A stretch of 64,000 bases of DNA from Opisthorchis felineus (Eukaryota > Platyhelminthes > Trematoda > Opisthorchiida > Opisthorchiidae): positions 595,473-659,472 of the forward strand of contig SJOL01007263.1 of NCBI GenBank assembly GCA_004794785.1. The letters are read 5' to 3'. Both the position numbers and the translations under genes were made by a program. Positions 1 through 11,199 of the stretch are shown here, piece by piece. The notes under the pieces are model-generated. The model worked only from the letters and a program-made list of their open reading frames with translations, searched no databases and was not told where the DNA came from. Each line of letters starts with the position of its first letter. The first letter of the stretch is position 1.

Positions 1-1187
1 TATCGTCCGCGAAGAGGAAGACCTTACCGTGGGATATGGCGCCGAAGGCGTCGTTCATGTACAGTAAGAAGAGGATGGGGCCTAGCACACTTCCTTGAAT
101 GAATCCACTGGTGATCGATAGTGGAGATGATTGTATGCCCCCGATTTGTCATTTGTGTCCTGTCCAATAGGTAGGAGGCGAACCACTTAAATAAGGTTCC
201 AGTGATACCGACGGTACTAAGTTTATTTAGGAGGGATGCATGGGGGACCTTATCAAAGGCTTTTTGAATGTTCAGGTAAACTGTTACAGTGGAGTAACCG
301 GCGTCGTAGTCTGCGGTGATGGCCTCAAAGAAGTGAAGCTGGCAGCCACTAACGGGTCTTTGAGACATAAATCCGTATTGCCGGTCATCTATGGTATTAG
401 TAGCCAAGAGGAACTTGGTTAATGGCCCTTTGACCAGACGTTCAAGGGTTCGTATTAGGAGGGCGGTATGGTGGATTCCCCTGTAGTTGGAAGGAGTTTG
501 TCTAGATCCTGATTTGAAGCGCGGATGGATTATAGATTTCTTCCACTGGGAGGGGACGATTATTTGGCTTATAGAGTGGGTAAAAAGACTTAATACAAGG
601 ATTCCAATATCTTGGCCGCCTTGTCTCAGAACACGGGGTGGAAGGCCGTCAGCCCCTGGCACAACAGGGTCCTTAATCTTTAGAAGAAGGGAAGAAACGT
701 CAGCTAAGGAGATGGCTACGTTACTGACAGTCGGGTGGTTACCCTGACCGTTAAGGGTTTGGAGATATGCAGCAGTGGGTATGGGTTTGGAGTTGCAAGG
801 AATGGGTAGGTAGCAGCTGGCGAAGTAAGCGTTTAGAAGGTCTGCTATCCTGACAGGATCAGTGAAGGGGCCACTATCTGTGAAATGCAAACAAGCTTTT
901 GAGTAGCTGTTTGAGGTGCAACGCCTACGGAACAGTCGGCCGAGTAATTTGGTATAGAAAGGAGCTCTGAGGACGGCGTTTTCTTCCTGGCGTTCGAGAG
1001 ATACCCGCAAGGATTCTCGGTCAGTGGAGAGTTTATTGATGAGAATTTGTAATGAGAAGTCCTGAGATTTCCGACATTCTCGGCTAGCCCGATGTATTTC
1101 GGCATCCAAGGTTTTTAATAACTTATCGTGGCCGTAGTTACTGGAGTGAAAACGTTTTACAGGAGAAACAAGGTGAAGAGCGGTCAA
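1..1187 (-). pseudogene. CR1/Jockey-like non-LTR retrotransposon ORF2, reverse transcriptase part (cut by window edge)
   Basis: Reverse transcriptase domain of a non-LTR retrotransposon, which would copy element RNA into DNA at the target site. Visible are the finger motif SNYRGIHHT, the palm motif QKAFDKVPH, then after a frameshift near position 125 the block QGSVLGPILFLLYMND and a FADD box at the window edge. The residue before IQKAFD is Asn (codon 270-272 on the opposite strand), where active enzymes carry the first catalytic Asp. A second frameshift near 1190 separates it from the endonuclease. With two frameshifts and a changed catalytic residue this copy is almost certainly dead. The clade is assigned by motif style only. 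Confidence 0.85.
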
Positions 1188-2139
1188 TAGGTTTTGGTAA
1201 AAGATGTTCGAGAGGAAGAAGTCGTCCTAATTCTGAGAAGCCAGACGAAAAGGCTTGTAGAAAATCCAGAGAGAGGAGGTGAAACAGGGAGGGATTCAGA
1301 GGAACAGTTTGTCCGCAACTGACCGCGTTGCTAGAAACGACGCAGTGATCACTTCCTGGGAAGCGCGGGCCAACTGCAGCTGTAGCCAAATGGCCATCGT
1401 TGGACAATATTAGGTCCAGGGTATGTAAACCACGAGTGGGGCTACGTACAATTTGGGACCTGCCCTCCACACTAAGTTGGGCAAGCGGTGCGGAGTAACG
1501 GGTGGGGCCCGTAGTGGGAAACCAGGAGATATCCGGCAGGCTGAAGTCACCCAGCAGAAAGCTAGACGAATGAGGAAGGGCATGTGCAGTGGAAAGGTCA
1601 GCAATGGAGGCGGGGGAGGGGATCGGTGGTAGATAGATACGGTCTACTAGTGTAGGTCGTTTGGTCTGTTCTGTAGATATCCAAATGGTCTCCAGAATCC
1701 CTTCCAGGGAAGCATCATCAAAGGAGGTTGCACGAAGTTCTGATGTGGAATAGATGGCACAGCCGCCGCCCCTTGAGTTTTTCCTATCAGAGCGGTGAAT
1801 ATCACAGCCAGGGATTGAGATGGCCGTGTCTGGAGTTTCATCTGTGAGCCATGTTTCGGTCAAGCAGATCATACTTGGTCGTGCAGTGGCGCTAATTGCT
1901 CGGAGATTATGGATTTTGGGCAATAACGAGCGGGCATTGAACAACATTATTGACAAGCTCATTGGTGAGCAAACGGTACTAAGTAGGAACTTTGTAACCT
2001 CACTCACGGTAAGGTTTAGTACTGGGAGAACTTGGTAGCTAGAGGTGGGGTAGTATGAAGCAGGGTTCGGTGTCCACGAAGGAGTATTCAATACTGGTAG
2101 TGGATGGGTAAATAGTCGGGGAAATATCTCTGAGCCCAC
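1138..2139 (-). pseudogene. Non-LTR retrotransposon ORF2, apurinic-like (EEP) endonuclease part
   Basis: N-terminal half of the ORF2 polyprotein of the left-edge element. It carries the exonuclease-endonuclease-phosphatase fold that nicks target DNA: LFNARSLLPK (metal-binding Asn), CLTETWL (catalytic Glu), the GGG segment before the next strand, LLGDFSLPD (Asp in the GDFN-like box, with N replaced by S) and GSDHCVV (the SDH box). The reading frame ends at 1138 by frameshift into the reverse transcriptase frame. Its start overlaps the end of ORF1 by about 50 bp, a common arrangement in two-ORF retroelements. Confidence 0.85.
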
Positions 2140-3866
2140 GGCAGGAGGTACTGTATCAGGCTCAGTATAGGGTATGGACTGACTTTGGGAGCAGGGCGTG
2201 CAGTTGAATGCAGAGTTGTCGGCCGTGTCGTCTTCTGCACTGTCAGGTGTGGAGGGAGATAGGATGCTAAAAGGGGTGGTGGTTGTTGAGCGATGGGTGG
2301 CTGCCGAAAATGGTGTTCAGGTGGGACGAAAGTTGGTGGGTTGGGTAGCGGGAACGGATGATGGTCGCAGCTTGTCACCGGTCGTTGTGGATGCGAGTTT
2401 CTTCCAGGCTCGTGGTGCGTATAGCTTGATGTGCTTTTTAAAGGTAGCAAAGGTGGAGCTACCCGTGGCTTCGGAGGAGGCGGGGTAGGTAGCTGCCGAA
2501 TAGGGATCTCAGGTAGGTAGCTTGCAGGTGGCCAGGTTGGCAGGGCTTGATAAGGACTAAAGTTAGGTAATGGTGTTTGTAGGTTGGGGGTTCTGCCAGG
2601 GACAAGGCTAGCATGGGGTGGGGGGCCACTGGTGTATTTATGCACCATGCGGGGTATGGTCGGGTTTGTAGACGAAGGGCCAAGCGTGGGAATTCTGGGA
2701 GTATGCACGGGCGGGGGTCTTGCAATACCAGGCTTTGATAGTAGGTGTTTGAGCCCGAGAAAGCGCTTTGGTGGGGAGGGGCGAAGTGACATTAGGTCAG
2801 GGGGTCTGGAGCGAGAGATTGTATTCTCATCTTCAATTGTAGCACCTGGTAGGGGCTGGCGAGATACTGCATAAGTCATCGCAGCGGTGAATTTTGTTGG
2901 TGCGATTGAGGTTAGAGGTGGCATATGCAGGCGTCCAAGGGTAGAAGTGGAGGGATCATTGTCATGAGCGGGAGATGCCGGGCTGAAGGCCACCATGCCG
3001 GTTTGTGTGACATCAGGCCACAAGTTGGCATCACGGTATGGCGAGCTTGGGCGTGGAGCGGTTACAGGATAATGAACATCAAGGAGAGGATCAGTGATGA
3101 AGCATCGAGCTTTAGGGGATAACTCGTCAGCTCCAGCATTTGGAAGGGCAGCTGTTAGTCCGACCGGTTTAGAACAAGCTATATTGATTTCAGGGACAGG
3201 TGGCTGCCCGACGGAACTAGAGGGGGTTGTAGGAGTAGCCGGGACAGTTGGCTGATTCGATAAGCTGTTGTTTGATTCGGGGGTTCTCCGGGAACTGTGT
3301 GCACCTGTGTCATCGGTGATAAGACTTGCGCAGCCTTCCAAGGGGCTGGTTGCATGGGAAGTCAGCGATTGAGTCACACCGAGAGTATCTACTGGTACGG
3401 ATTGCTGAGGGGAAGATGGATCCTTTTGATAGCTATCAGTAGATGCCTCTAGATATTTGAAGTGTGAATCCCTTGTGAGCTGTCTTTGTAGTCGAGTGCG
3501 GGCGGCTTTGACCTTTACGGTCTGGAATGATTGGGTGGAGGACAGAAGGGCCTGGGATGTTAACATGCGCGTTGCATCGTTTTCATCTCTAAATTGCAGT
3601 AGCATTGAGCAACGCAAGGGGAGTTTCGACTTTCGCAGCCGTCGAGCAGTACAGACGGTGTCATGCATGTTACATGCTGTCAGGATGGCAACTTTCGTGC
3701 GTTCCACCGGGATGCGATCGGGAGCATTGTATAGTAAGACCTGTTTACGGCATTGCATACGCCGACTAATCTCGGAGGCGAGTGTGTCAATAAAGACTGA
3801 CGCTTTTGCAAGATCTGATGGATCACACATTGCATCAGTAGTTAGAAGGCAGGCTAGTGGTTGCAT
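2088..3866 (-). CDS. Non-LTR retrotransposon ORF1-like protein (592 aa)
   Basis: Long open frame directly upstream of the endonuclease frame on the same strand. The N-terminal third includes a basic segment (around residues 35-110, ending KVKAARTRLQRQL) that could be a nucleic-acid-binding domain. The C-terminal half is very rich in Pro, Ser and Thr and looks disordered. No CCHC zinc knuckle was seen. Another frame just upstream (about 3870-3970) reads as a heptad-like segment (HYADLANLSARVHKMESEL), so the true ORF1 may start there with a coiled coil and be frameshifted. It is called ORF1 from position and composition, not from a recognised domain. Confidence 0.65.
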   Translation of the reverse strand: MQPLACLLTTDAMCDPSDLAKASVFIDTLASEISRRMQCRKQVLLYNAPDRIPVERTKVAILTACNMHDTVCTARRLRKSKLPLRCSMLLQFRDENDATRMLTSQALLSSTQSFQTVKVKAARTRLQRQLTRDSHFKYLEASTDSYQKDPSSPQQSVPVDTLGVTQSLTSHATSPLEGCASLITDDTGAHSSRRTPESNNSLSNQPTVPATPTTPSSSVGQPPVPEINIACSKPVGLTAALPNAGADELSPKARCFITDPLLDVHYPVTAPRPSSPYRDANLWPDVTQTGMVAFSPASPAHDNDPSTSTLGRLHMPPLTSIAPTKFTAAMTYAVSRQPLPGATIEDENTISRSRPPDLMSLRPSPPKRFLGLKHLLSKPGIARPPPVHTPRIPTLGPSSTNPTIPRMVHKYTSGPPPHASLVPGRTPNLQTPLPNFSPYQALPTWPPASYLPEIPIRQLPTPPPPKPRVAPPLLPLKSTSSYTHHEPGRNSHPQRPVTSCDHHPFPLPNPPTFVPPEHHFRQPPIAQQPPPLLASYLPPHLTVQKTTRPTTLHSTARPAPKVSPYPILSLIQYLLPWAQRYFPDYLPIHYQY

Positions 3867-4119
3867 GCTACGGTAGGATATAGTTCGCTCTCCATCTTAT
3901 GCACACGAGCGCTGAGATTTGCCAGGTCAGCATAGTGCTGAGATTTCTTTGGTAAAGAGGAGGAAAGACAGCTACTGGGTGGGGCAGGAAGGGAAATGTC
4001 GGTTAGTACAACTGAGCAGTCTCAACTCAACTGGGGTACTCTATCGACTAGCCTTGAGGAATGAGGGTTTGAGTGTTGGGCCTTTTGCATGCAAGGCGCT
4101 TTTTTGGACACAATGAGGG

Positions 4120-7100
4120 GAAGGATGGTGGGAAATCAGGGTCCAGCAGCCGCTTGGAGGAAGATGGGAGTGGTGACATTTTTCGATTCGATTTAGGTAA
4201 TAGTTAGCCTCGCTGGAATGGTGCTGCAAAGCTTATTACTCAGGAAAGCCTGATCAAGTGGGAAAGGGTTGGAGCGATAGTTGAGTGCGATTAAAGATGA
4301 GGTGTGCTGAAAGGTAGCTAAATGCTATACTATAAGTAGGTAAAACGCTACGGTCGGGCTAGGGTCCAAAATAAATATTTTTACAACACCTGGCCTTGAG
4401 ATTCAAGGGGCGCGGCGCGGCGCGGCGCTGTCCTCACTGTCATCACTGTTTGGTAAAAGTTACTTGGGAAAGAAGAGCAGTGCTACTGCAAAGCGCTAAA
4501 TGACTAATGTATCGTACAGTTGTGGAAAAGACGCCTAAACTTACAGCGGAACACCGAGATAACTGAGTCCGGAAAAGCGTTTGGAGAAATAGAACAACCT
4601 TGTTTTAGAGGCGAATGGGGCTAGGTAAGCATTACCTCTGTAGTTGCAAGTAAGTGCCAGGGGGACGAGAGTGGGAAGTTGATAGTATGAGGAGATTAGT
4701 TGTGGTGGGCCATTAGAGTTAGTGCGATAGTGCCGCGGCATCACTACTCTGACACACTTTGGTTTTCGGACAGCCCCGTAATGCACGCCAAGGTTGAAGT
4801 GGCCGCAAAAGTAATCCGCACTTCTGTGGTCAGCGGGATTCTGGCTAGCCAAGATACTCAAGATACATGGAATGAAACGTTTAGAAGCGGTAGGTAGTAT
4901 TGGTTCATTTGGAAGTTAAGCGGGGACCAGACAGAATGGGTTACGACCGTACAGGACACTCGGAGAAGCTAGTGCTGGAGATCGAACCTTGGGAGGAGGA
5001 AGAGGAGGGAAAGAGATTGGGTCGGTAGAGCCTGGTGAGTGTAAGAAAGTATCAGATAACACGTAGTTCATTATTAAAAAAGTCCTGAAGGAAGATAACA
5101 TCAGTTCCTTAAATGAGCCAAATAGCGGTAGATATACGTTGATTGACCTAGCAATCCAGGTCTGGATGAGCTTGACGTCATAGTATATGTAAATCGAGCA
5201 TGCGTTATTTCGTTACACTGCACTCGTCCATGCCGGGAGAGCTAGCAGATATCACACAGACCAATCAAAGCAAGCTATGAGAGTTTCTAATGCACCATTT
5301 TTGTGGGATTATTTACTGAAAAACAGTACTTATAAAGCGCAACACAGATGTCGTACAAAAATCAGGCATGTAAATTAGGAACGCTGAAATAAACTAAGAA
5401 TCACTCAGCTAAGTCTTTCAGGCATTCCGTAGTTTGATTTTTGCTCTAACAAAGCAGACTTCACAGCAAGTACCTGCATATTCCCCAAACCGTCGCCAGG
5501 TCGGTTTCGGTTTCCCCAGGTCGACAATCGGCGTTACACGTTTAAAAACACTAGAAGCCCTGAAGTCCTTGGCACCGAGCCCCAACCAGAGAGTAATACG
5601 GCTCTCACGACTACCCTACATACACATCTCTTTGACGTCAACTTCAGTTGCGTGCAGTAAAGCGCATGGTAACTGAATCTTGATATCGCCACATCAGTTC
5701 AAATACCGATTTGTCGTGGTCAACAATCGGACTAACTGAGCAGGCGGCACGTGTGCCGATCGCGTCAGAAAACAGGTGGGACCACGTTAATCTGACCAAG
5801 GCCGACTGGATTACGCTAAAAGACCAAAAAAGGGGGTATCAGAGAGATCAGATGTCTAAAAATAACCTCAGAATGCCCGAAGCTTACTGAGGTCCTCAGG
5901 CTTCACCAAAATTACAGCAGAAAAGCCGTCGAACATCTGGGCCAGAAAAGCAAGCTGCCGATTAGACGCTCAAGCAGTCAATAATTTCACTTGAAGTTAT
6001 TTTGAAACATTACGTGTGCAGTAAATATGTCGTCTTTGCGACGCAATTTCAGAATGGAACAGCAGCGCGCGAAATCTGTATAAAAAACTCTTGATCGTTG
6101 CAGCAGTCCTCTAGATAGACAAAGCTTAGAAATTTGTCGCAGCTAGTAAGTTTCATGGTTTTATTGTAGGAGTCAGCACAAGATGTATCGGGGACTCTGG
6201 CGACGCCCCATCTTCACCGGTATACTGACGCCTTCATAGTGTCACTGAAAGAACTGGTGAGTTTGTGAGCAGGAAAATTACAGTGTGCAATAGCATGGCT
6301 GGTATTTTGGAGTTTTGCACAAATTCAGCAATTCGAGATGGCCCTTGGTGCGCCTGTGACATGCCGGGTGTGGAAGAAATAGAAATACGGTGAATCACGG
6401 ACAAGCCGTCAGACTAGGTATGGTGGTCGCAGAGCCGTCATCGCGACGTCGTGCTTGGGCTTATGGGAAGCCCCGTAAATGAGAGCCTTGAGTGAGTCAG
6501 GGTTTTTAAGACAGTTGAGAGTCACAAGGGAATGGTGGCAAAGCAAGGCAGTATGGAGTGAGAATATTTTAGGTTCATCAAAGGCATAGCGTGGTTCATT
6601 GCTGCCACTCGGACCAGTCAATAAGATAGCCGTATCTAGATTGAGAACCCGAAATCTGGAAAAGGGTCAAAAATGTCTATTAGGGGGCTCCAGGTTATAG
6701 GCTAGGCTTAATCCCGAAATAGAAGGCAGAAAATAGTGATTATAACTTCTGGCTACTGCATTGAGGCAACACTACTCGGTTTAAAAAACCAGCACCGACA
6801 TTCAGGTGGAGATTGCATGGAATGGCAGTGCGTTCGATGTGGATGGGTGTGAACATATGTGAATACGATGGACGTGCATTAGCTAAATTGTGCACCACTA
6901 AGATCATACCTGGTCATGTAATCATTCATGAATCTGGGTAAAAAGGGTAGAGGGGTGAGTAGACGATTTAAAATTGATGTTGAAGCGTACGTGCCTTCGT
7001 AGATAGCTCGCGTGACAGAGCAGCTAGCTGCCAAGCCTTTGGTGAGCTAGGACTGTAATGCATGGAGTATGCAAGAGCAACAAGCGGTTAGGAAAGCCAT

Positions 7101-7230
7101 CACAGACAATTTAGGGAACAGCTTAGTAACGCTCACTCAGAAAGCGGTTAAGTGCGCTGCAGGGGCTACGGTTAGGGGCTACGATGAACAGTAACATACC
7201 AAATAGCATGCAGCGTGTTGCGAAGAAAGA
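4120..7230. other. No gene recognised; short GC-rich repeat
   Basis: Short unrelated open frames only, with no recognisable protein motif. A short tandem GCGGC-type repeat lies at about 4408-4428. The region may hold further decayed repeats that cannot be named by eye. Confidence 0.5.
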
Positions 7231-7338
7231 GGTGTTATTTGGTAATTTGTTGGAATATTGGTAGCTCGGGTGCATTAGTTCGTAATTGATCAGGTGGCTG
7301 TTGATCTGTTCGCCGAGCTTGGCAATTGATTTGCAAAC

Positions 7339-7369
7339 GTTTCGTCACCATTCGAGGAGACATCTTCAG
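7339..7369 (-). ncRNA. Hammerhead-ribozyme-like motif at the Penelope-like element end
   Basis: On the minus strand the segment reads CTGAAGA, a six-base stem strand GTCTCC, a loop, GGTGAC, then GAAAC. This is the CUGANGA ... stem II ... GAAA layout of a hammerhead ribozyme core. Penelope-like elements are known to carry hammerhead motifs in their terminal repeats. Stem III and the cleavage site could not be drawn with certainty, so activity is not claimed. Confidence 0.5.
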
Positions 7370-7703
7370 TCCGCTGTTGGGTGAGTAGTCCCTCTCCTTG
7401 TGCTTGCGTTTATATAGTTTACAAAGAGCGGCTTCTTCTTCTTTTTTTTTTTGCGCTGTGACCTGATTGGCCATTGGCAATCATCGCACTTGGATTCTGG
7501 TTGGTCCGATCAGAATCTGTGTTGCGTTGTGGTTTGTATTTCTTGCTTCCTACGGCCACGCTACTGTCGAAGTTGCCGTCCATTGTTGTCTCTTCCGGTT
7601 GGTCCGTTCGTGATCTGTGTTGCGTCGTGGTCGGCTTCTCTGTAGTTTGATTGGTTGGCGGTGTACCTTCTATTTTTAGTAGTCTGTGGTCTCATTGATT
7701 TCT

Positions 7704-8963
7704 TCATTGAATCCTTGATCGGCTCCGGGTTCTATGGTTCTGGATTTCCTTTGTCCTCAGAGGTTGATAAACAGGGTCGATCTCAATGTGTCTGTTTATT
7801 GCTCCATCAGTGGAGTACCACGCCTCCATGAACTCGCGTTCTTTCTTTGTTCTTGCCTGGTCCAGTATGCTGACGTTATTCCAATCGAATTTGTGTCCTT
7901 CTCCATCTTCGTGTGTAGAGATGAGCGAGAGTTGGTCGTGTCTCCTGGTAGCGAGCTTGTGTTCGTTGACTCTGGTTGACAGTTTCCTCCCTGTTTGTCC
8001 CACATAGTGTTTCTCACAATCCTTGCATTGAATTTTGTAGATTACATTTGTCTTCTCCATCGCATTAGTTATCCCCTTTGGTTTTGATAGTGCCCTTCGC
8101 AGCGTGTCCGTCGGTCTGTGGGCAACTCTTATGGCATGCTGTCGTAGTATCCTTGCGGTCATCTCCGAAATGTTTTTGATGTACGGCAGTGTGATTGTTT
8201 TGCTTGTGCTTCCGGTTGTCGAGTTGGTTGAATTGCATTTCCTCAGCGATCTCCAGACGAAATTCCTTGGGTAACCGTTCCTTTGAAAGATTTTGTATAG
8301 GCGTTTCTCTTCTTTTACCTTGGATTCTACTGTGTTGCAGTGTGTTTCAATTCGCTTGAATAGTGTCCGAATGCAGCTCTGTTTGTGACAGTTCGGATGG
8401 TTGCTGTGGTAGTTCAGAATTTGATCCGTGTGCGTAGCCTTTCTGTAGACTTCTGTCTGCATTTGTCCATTTGGTAACCTTGTGACGAGGACATCTAAAA
8501 CCGCCAGCTTGTTGTTGTTTTCCTCTTCCATCGTGAACTTGATGTCATCGGAGACACTGTTTATCAATTGGATTGCTCGTTGTAGTTCACTCTTTTTGAT
8601 GATGACAAAGGTATCGTCTACATAACGTATCCACAGTTTTGGGTTGATATCTGGTAACACGATCCTCTCCAGTTTCTGCATTGCAATCTCGGCGATGAAC
8701 CCTGAAATTGGGGAACCCATTGGTGCTCCTTTCAGTTGTTCGTAGTATTCACCGTTGAATTCGAAGTACGTGGTCAAACAGAGGTTGAGCAGTTCACAGA
8801 TGTCTTCTTTTCTTAGAGATCTGCTGGGAAGTCCATGACTGTCCAGTAGTTCAGCGACTGTTGTCTTTGCGGAATGGAGGTCCACTGATGTGAACAGTGA
8901 GCTGACATCAAATGAGACCATTGTTTCGTCCTCTTCTATTGTCACGTTCTTTAGGTTATCCAA
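7704..8963 (-). pseudogene. Penelope-like element reverse transcriptase with GIY-YIG endonuclease (419 aa open part)
   Basis: Reverse transcriptase palm and thumb followed by an endonuclease domain. Seen in order: VSFDVSSLFTSV (palm motif A, residues about 17-28), KGAPMGSPIS (motif B, about 78-87), RYVDDTF (catalytic motif C, about 112-118), then the GIY-YIG signature VIYKIQCKDC ... HYVGQTGRKLSTRVNEHK (about 310-345). Motifs A-C and the GIY-YIG start are intact. The domain order is diagnostic of endonuclease-bearing Penelope-like elements. The upstream finger region is interrupted by a stop codon, so the copy is incomplete, although this stretch is well preserved and therefore fairly young. 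Confidence 0.92.
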
Positions 8964-9094
8964 GAATTGTTGTGCGTTTTTTATTGAGTGTTACGATCCA
9001 TTGATGAAATATGAGCTATGGAGAAGGGTTAAGTATCTCATCAAATTCGCGGGTAGTTCTGTGGCTGTAATAGGTTGTGGAACTTGCTAGATCC

Positions 9095-11195
9095 TACAGT
9101 GTACTCGCTCACGCAGAGTATGCGGGAGCATCACTCCTGTAACTAAGTAGTTTCTAGTGTAATCTGTTCAGATAGGCGGACGCTGAATCCTGCATCCTCG
9201 TAACCCCAGATTTTCTATTCCGAATAATCACCGCGATGGAAACATTCGTTAAGTTCAAACAACTTGTACGAGGATGGAAGAACGGAAGGCCTGCAGTTGA
9301 TGATGACATAGGCCCGTACATCGAGTTTTCTGGAACATTGCTTGATATCACCATGTATTAAGTTCCTGTTTAATTGTAGCAGAGTTCTCTATTTCAAATG
9401 GCGCAACACAACAGGCTTTACGTAGCCGGCCAAGGGAGATGCAGATAGATTGCGGTCAGAGTTGTACATACGCAGAACTCATTATAAGGCCAAGTATTGA
9501 GTCACCCTAACGGGAGGGATTGTCGTTGCTTGGGCAATGTGGCATTGATAACCTGACCAACGCTCCCGACTCACATGCGGCCAGAGTTCCACCATGCCTA
9601 ATCAACTGGCTAGATATAATTCAAGTAAATCATAGCGGAAAGTTGAGCAAGTCTAGCAGACTAACACAACTAGCGCGCCCATCCATCTCGACTAGGAAGA
9701 GTCAATGGTCCAACTTGGACGAGAAGATACGTTGAATTTTATTGGGTGTTACGAGTAGTACATATGTCTGGGGAAGAGCGCGGTCTTTTTGCTGCACAGA
9801 GTTCATCCAGCTTTTGAAACCCCGAAAGCTGAGAAAGGCATGAATTAGTTTATCGAAAGATGAATATGAGGCAGGCCGCCGATTAACTGAAAGCAATGCT
9901 TACTCCAAAAGCGATACATTATTGGCGATAATCTCAGAGAACCATTTTTGCACGGCACCATCTTCAAGTGCCGTATTGCATCATGCTTGCGTACTGCATT
10001 ATATCTTCTAGCCGACGCCTGCTGAGTACAAAGCGTGAATAAATCCAAGACATACGTAAAATGCATGATTCCTCAGTGACCGGCAAAAAGACTGGAAGCA
10101 AATGATCAGTGAAGCTTGAAGCGGATGAAGTTATCGTCAAGCTAGGTAAGAGAAATTTGCCTTCTTGGCCAAAACTAGGGCCTGGCTAAGCTAGCACTTC
10201 AAGTTGGTAGCGCTATTTGGGTGGGTGGCCCGTACAAATAATTATTCTAGTCTCTTTCCTTCACGCCGCCCACCAGTTGGGAATAACCATTATTATTATT
10301 GTTATTATTATTAAATGGCACGCTGTAACCGGTATTATGCTATTAACTAATGGCCGTATATTCGCTCCTCCCTGGAGCCAAAAATGAGGACGAACACAGA
10401 CTTCCCAGGCAAACTGTGCTAAACTTTTCTTCTTCGGTCCAAGTGAACATCATGACGAGCTGTCTTTGCGGGCCGTTTAGCAAGCATAACTGTGAGCTTT
10501 CTGAACGGGTCCGGGGCTAGGTATCAGAAATAGTTTCAATCATATGTGCACAACAGCTGCCAATGCGACCAGTCAGCAGGTTACGAAGCACACAAAAGCC
10601 CAATTCTGTGTCTACGGACCTTAATCTCGGTTGAAACGTAGTACTCTCTCAAAGGCGGGTCGCCCGTCACGGACGTCAAGCTATGGCGCTGCGGGATCTG
10701 CCCCTGAACAGTCCACTGTTTCATGGTTCCGTGGCCTTCGTTGGTTCCGGCGCCTGGAGTATATCGACCACACGCCTAAGCTGTTTACGCATTCCATTGA
10801 AAGCTGATGGCGGTGGCTTGGGAAAAATGTAAACGGTACACATTACTGCGGTAGGTTGCAACCAACCACCGCTAAAGGTCAAGCAAGCAACTTAAGAAAA
10901 TATCTATGAATAACATTTCTTACAGCTTGTAATGGACTGGTGTCTGACTACGGCGAATAAACGGATAGAGAGAAGTCACGTCACTTGTTGGAATATGTAT
11001 GCGCATTTAACTGCAAAGGTTACAGCCGTCTTGGAGAACTTAGGAGCTTGCACCAGGAACTATAATTTAGGCAACGTAGATTCACCTAACCTTGTAGGTT
11101 CCAACCAAACGGTAATGCAGCCTTGGGGTCGGGGCCCAAAGTGCCGCAGAACAAGCAAAGACGCATACGTGGTCATTTGATGGATCAAAGTGAGA
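9095..11195. other. No gene recognised; includes a TTA microsatellite
   Basis: Short frames without recognisable motifs. A (TTA)n-type microsatellite with one interruption lies at 10289-10316. The remainder looks like anonymous intergenic or decayed repeat DNA. Confidence 0.5.
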
Positions 11196-11199
11196 ACGT

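Larger units (their letters stand above)
7235..9090 (-). mobile_element. Penelope-like retroelement, 5' truncated
   Basis: Minus-strand element containing the reverse transcriptase/GIY-YIG frame plus about 460 bp of 3' flank. That flank carries a terminal motif that recurs in window copies at 32.8-33.1 kb and 44.4-44.5 kb. Upstream of the first Met, translated sequence (FINGS, a stop, then HSIKNAQQFLDNLKNV) continues the reverse transcriptase finger region to about 9065, showing a stop and truncation at the 5' side. Penelope-like elements form their own retroelement order. Confidence 0.85.

Noticed and set aside
4408..4428. GCGGC repeat as a CpG-island promoter
   Set aside because: Only about 20 bp long and without a neighbouring gene start.
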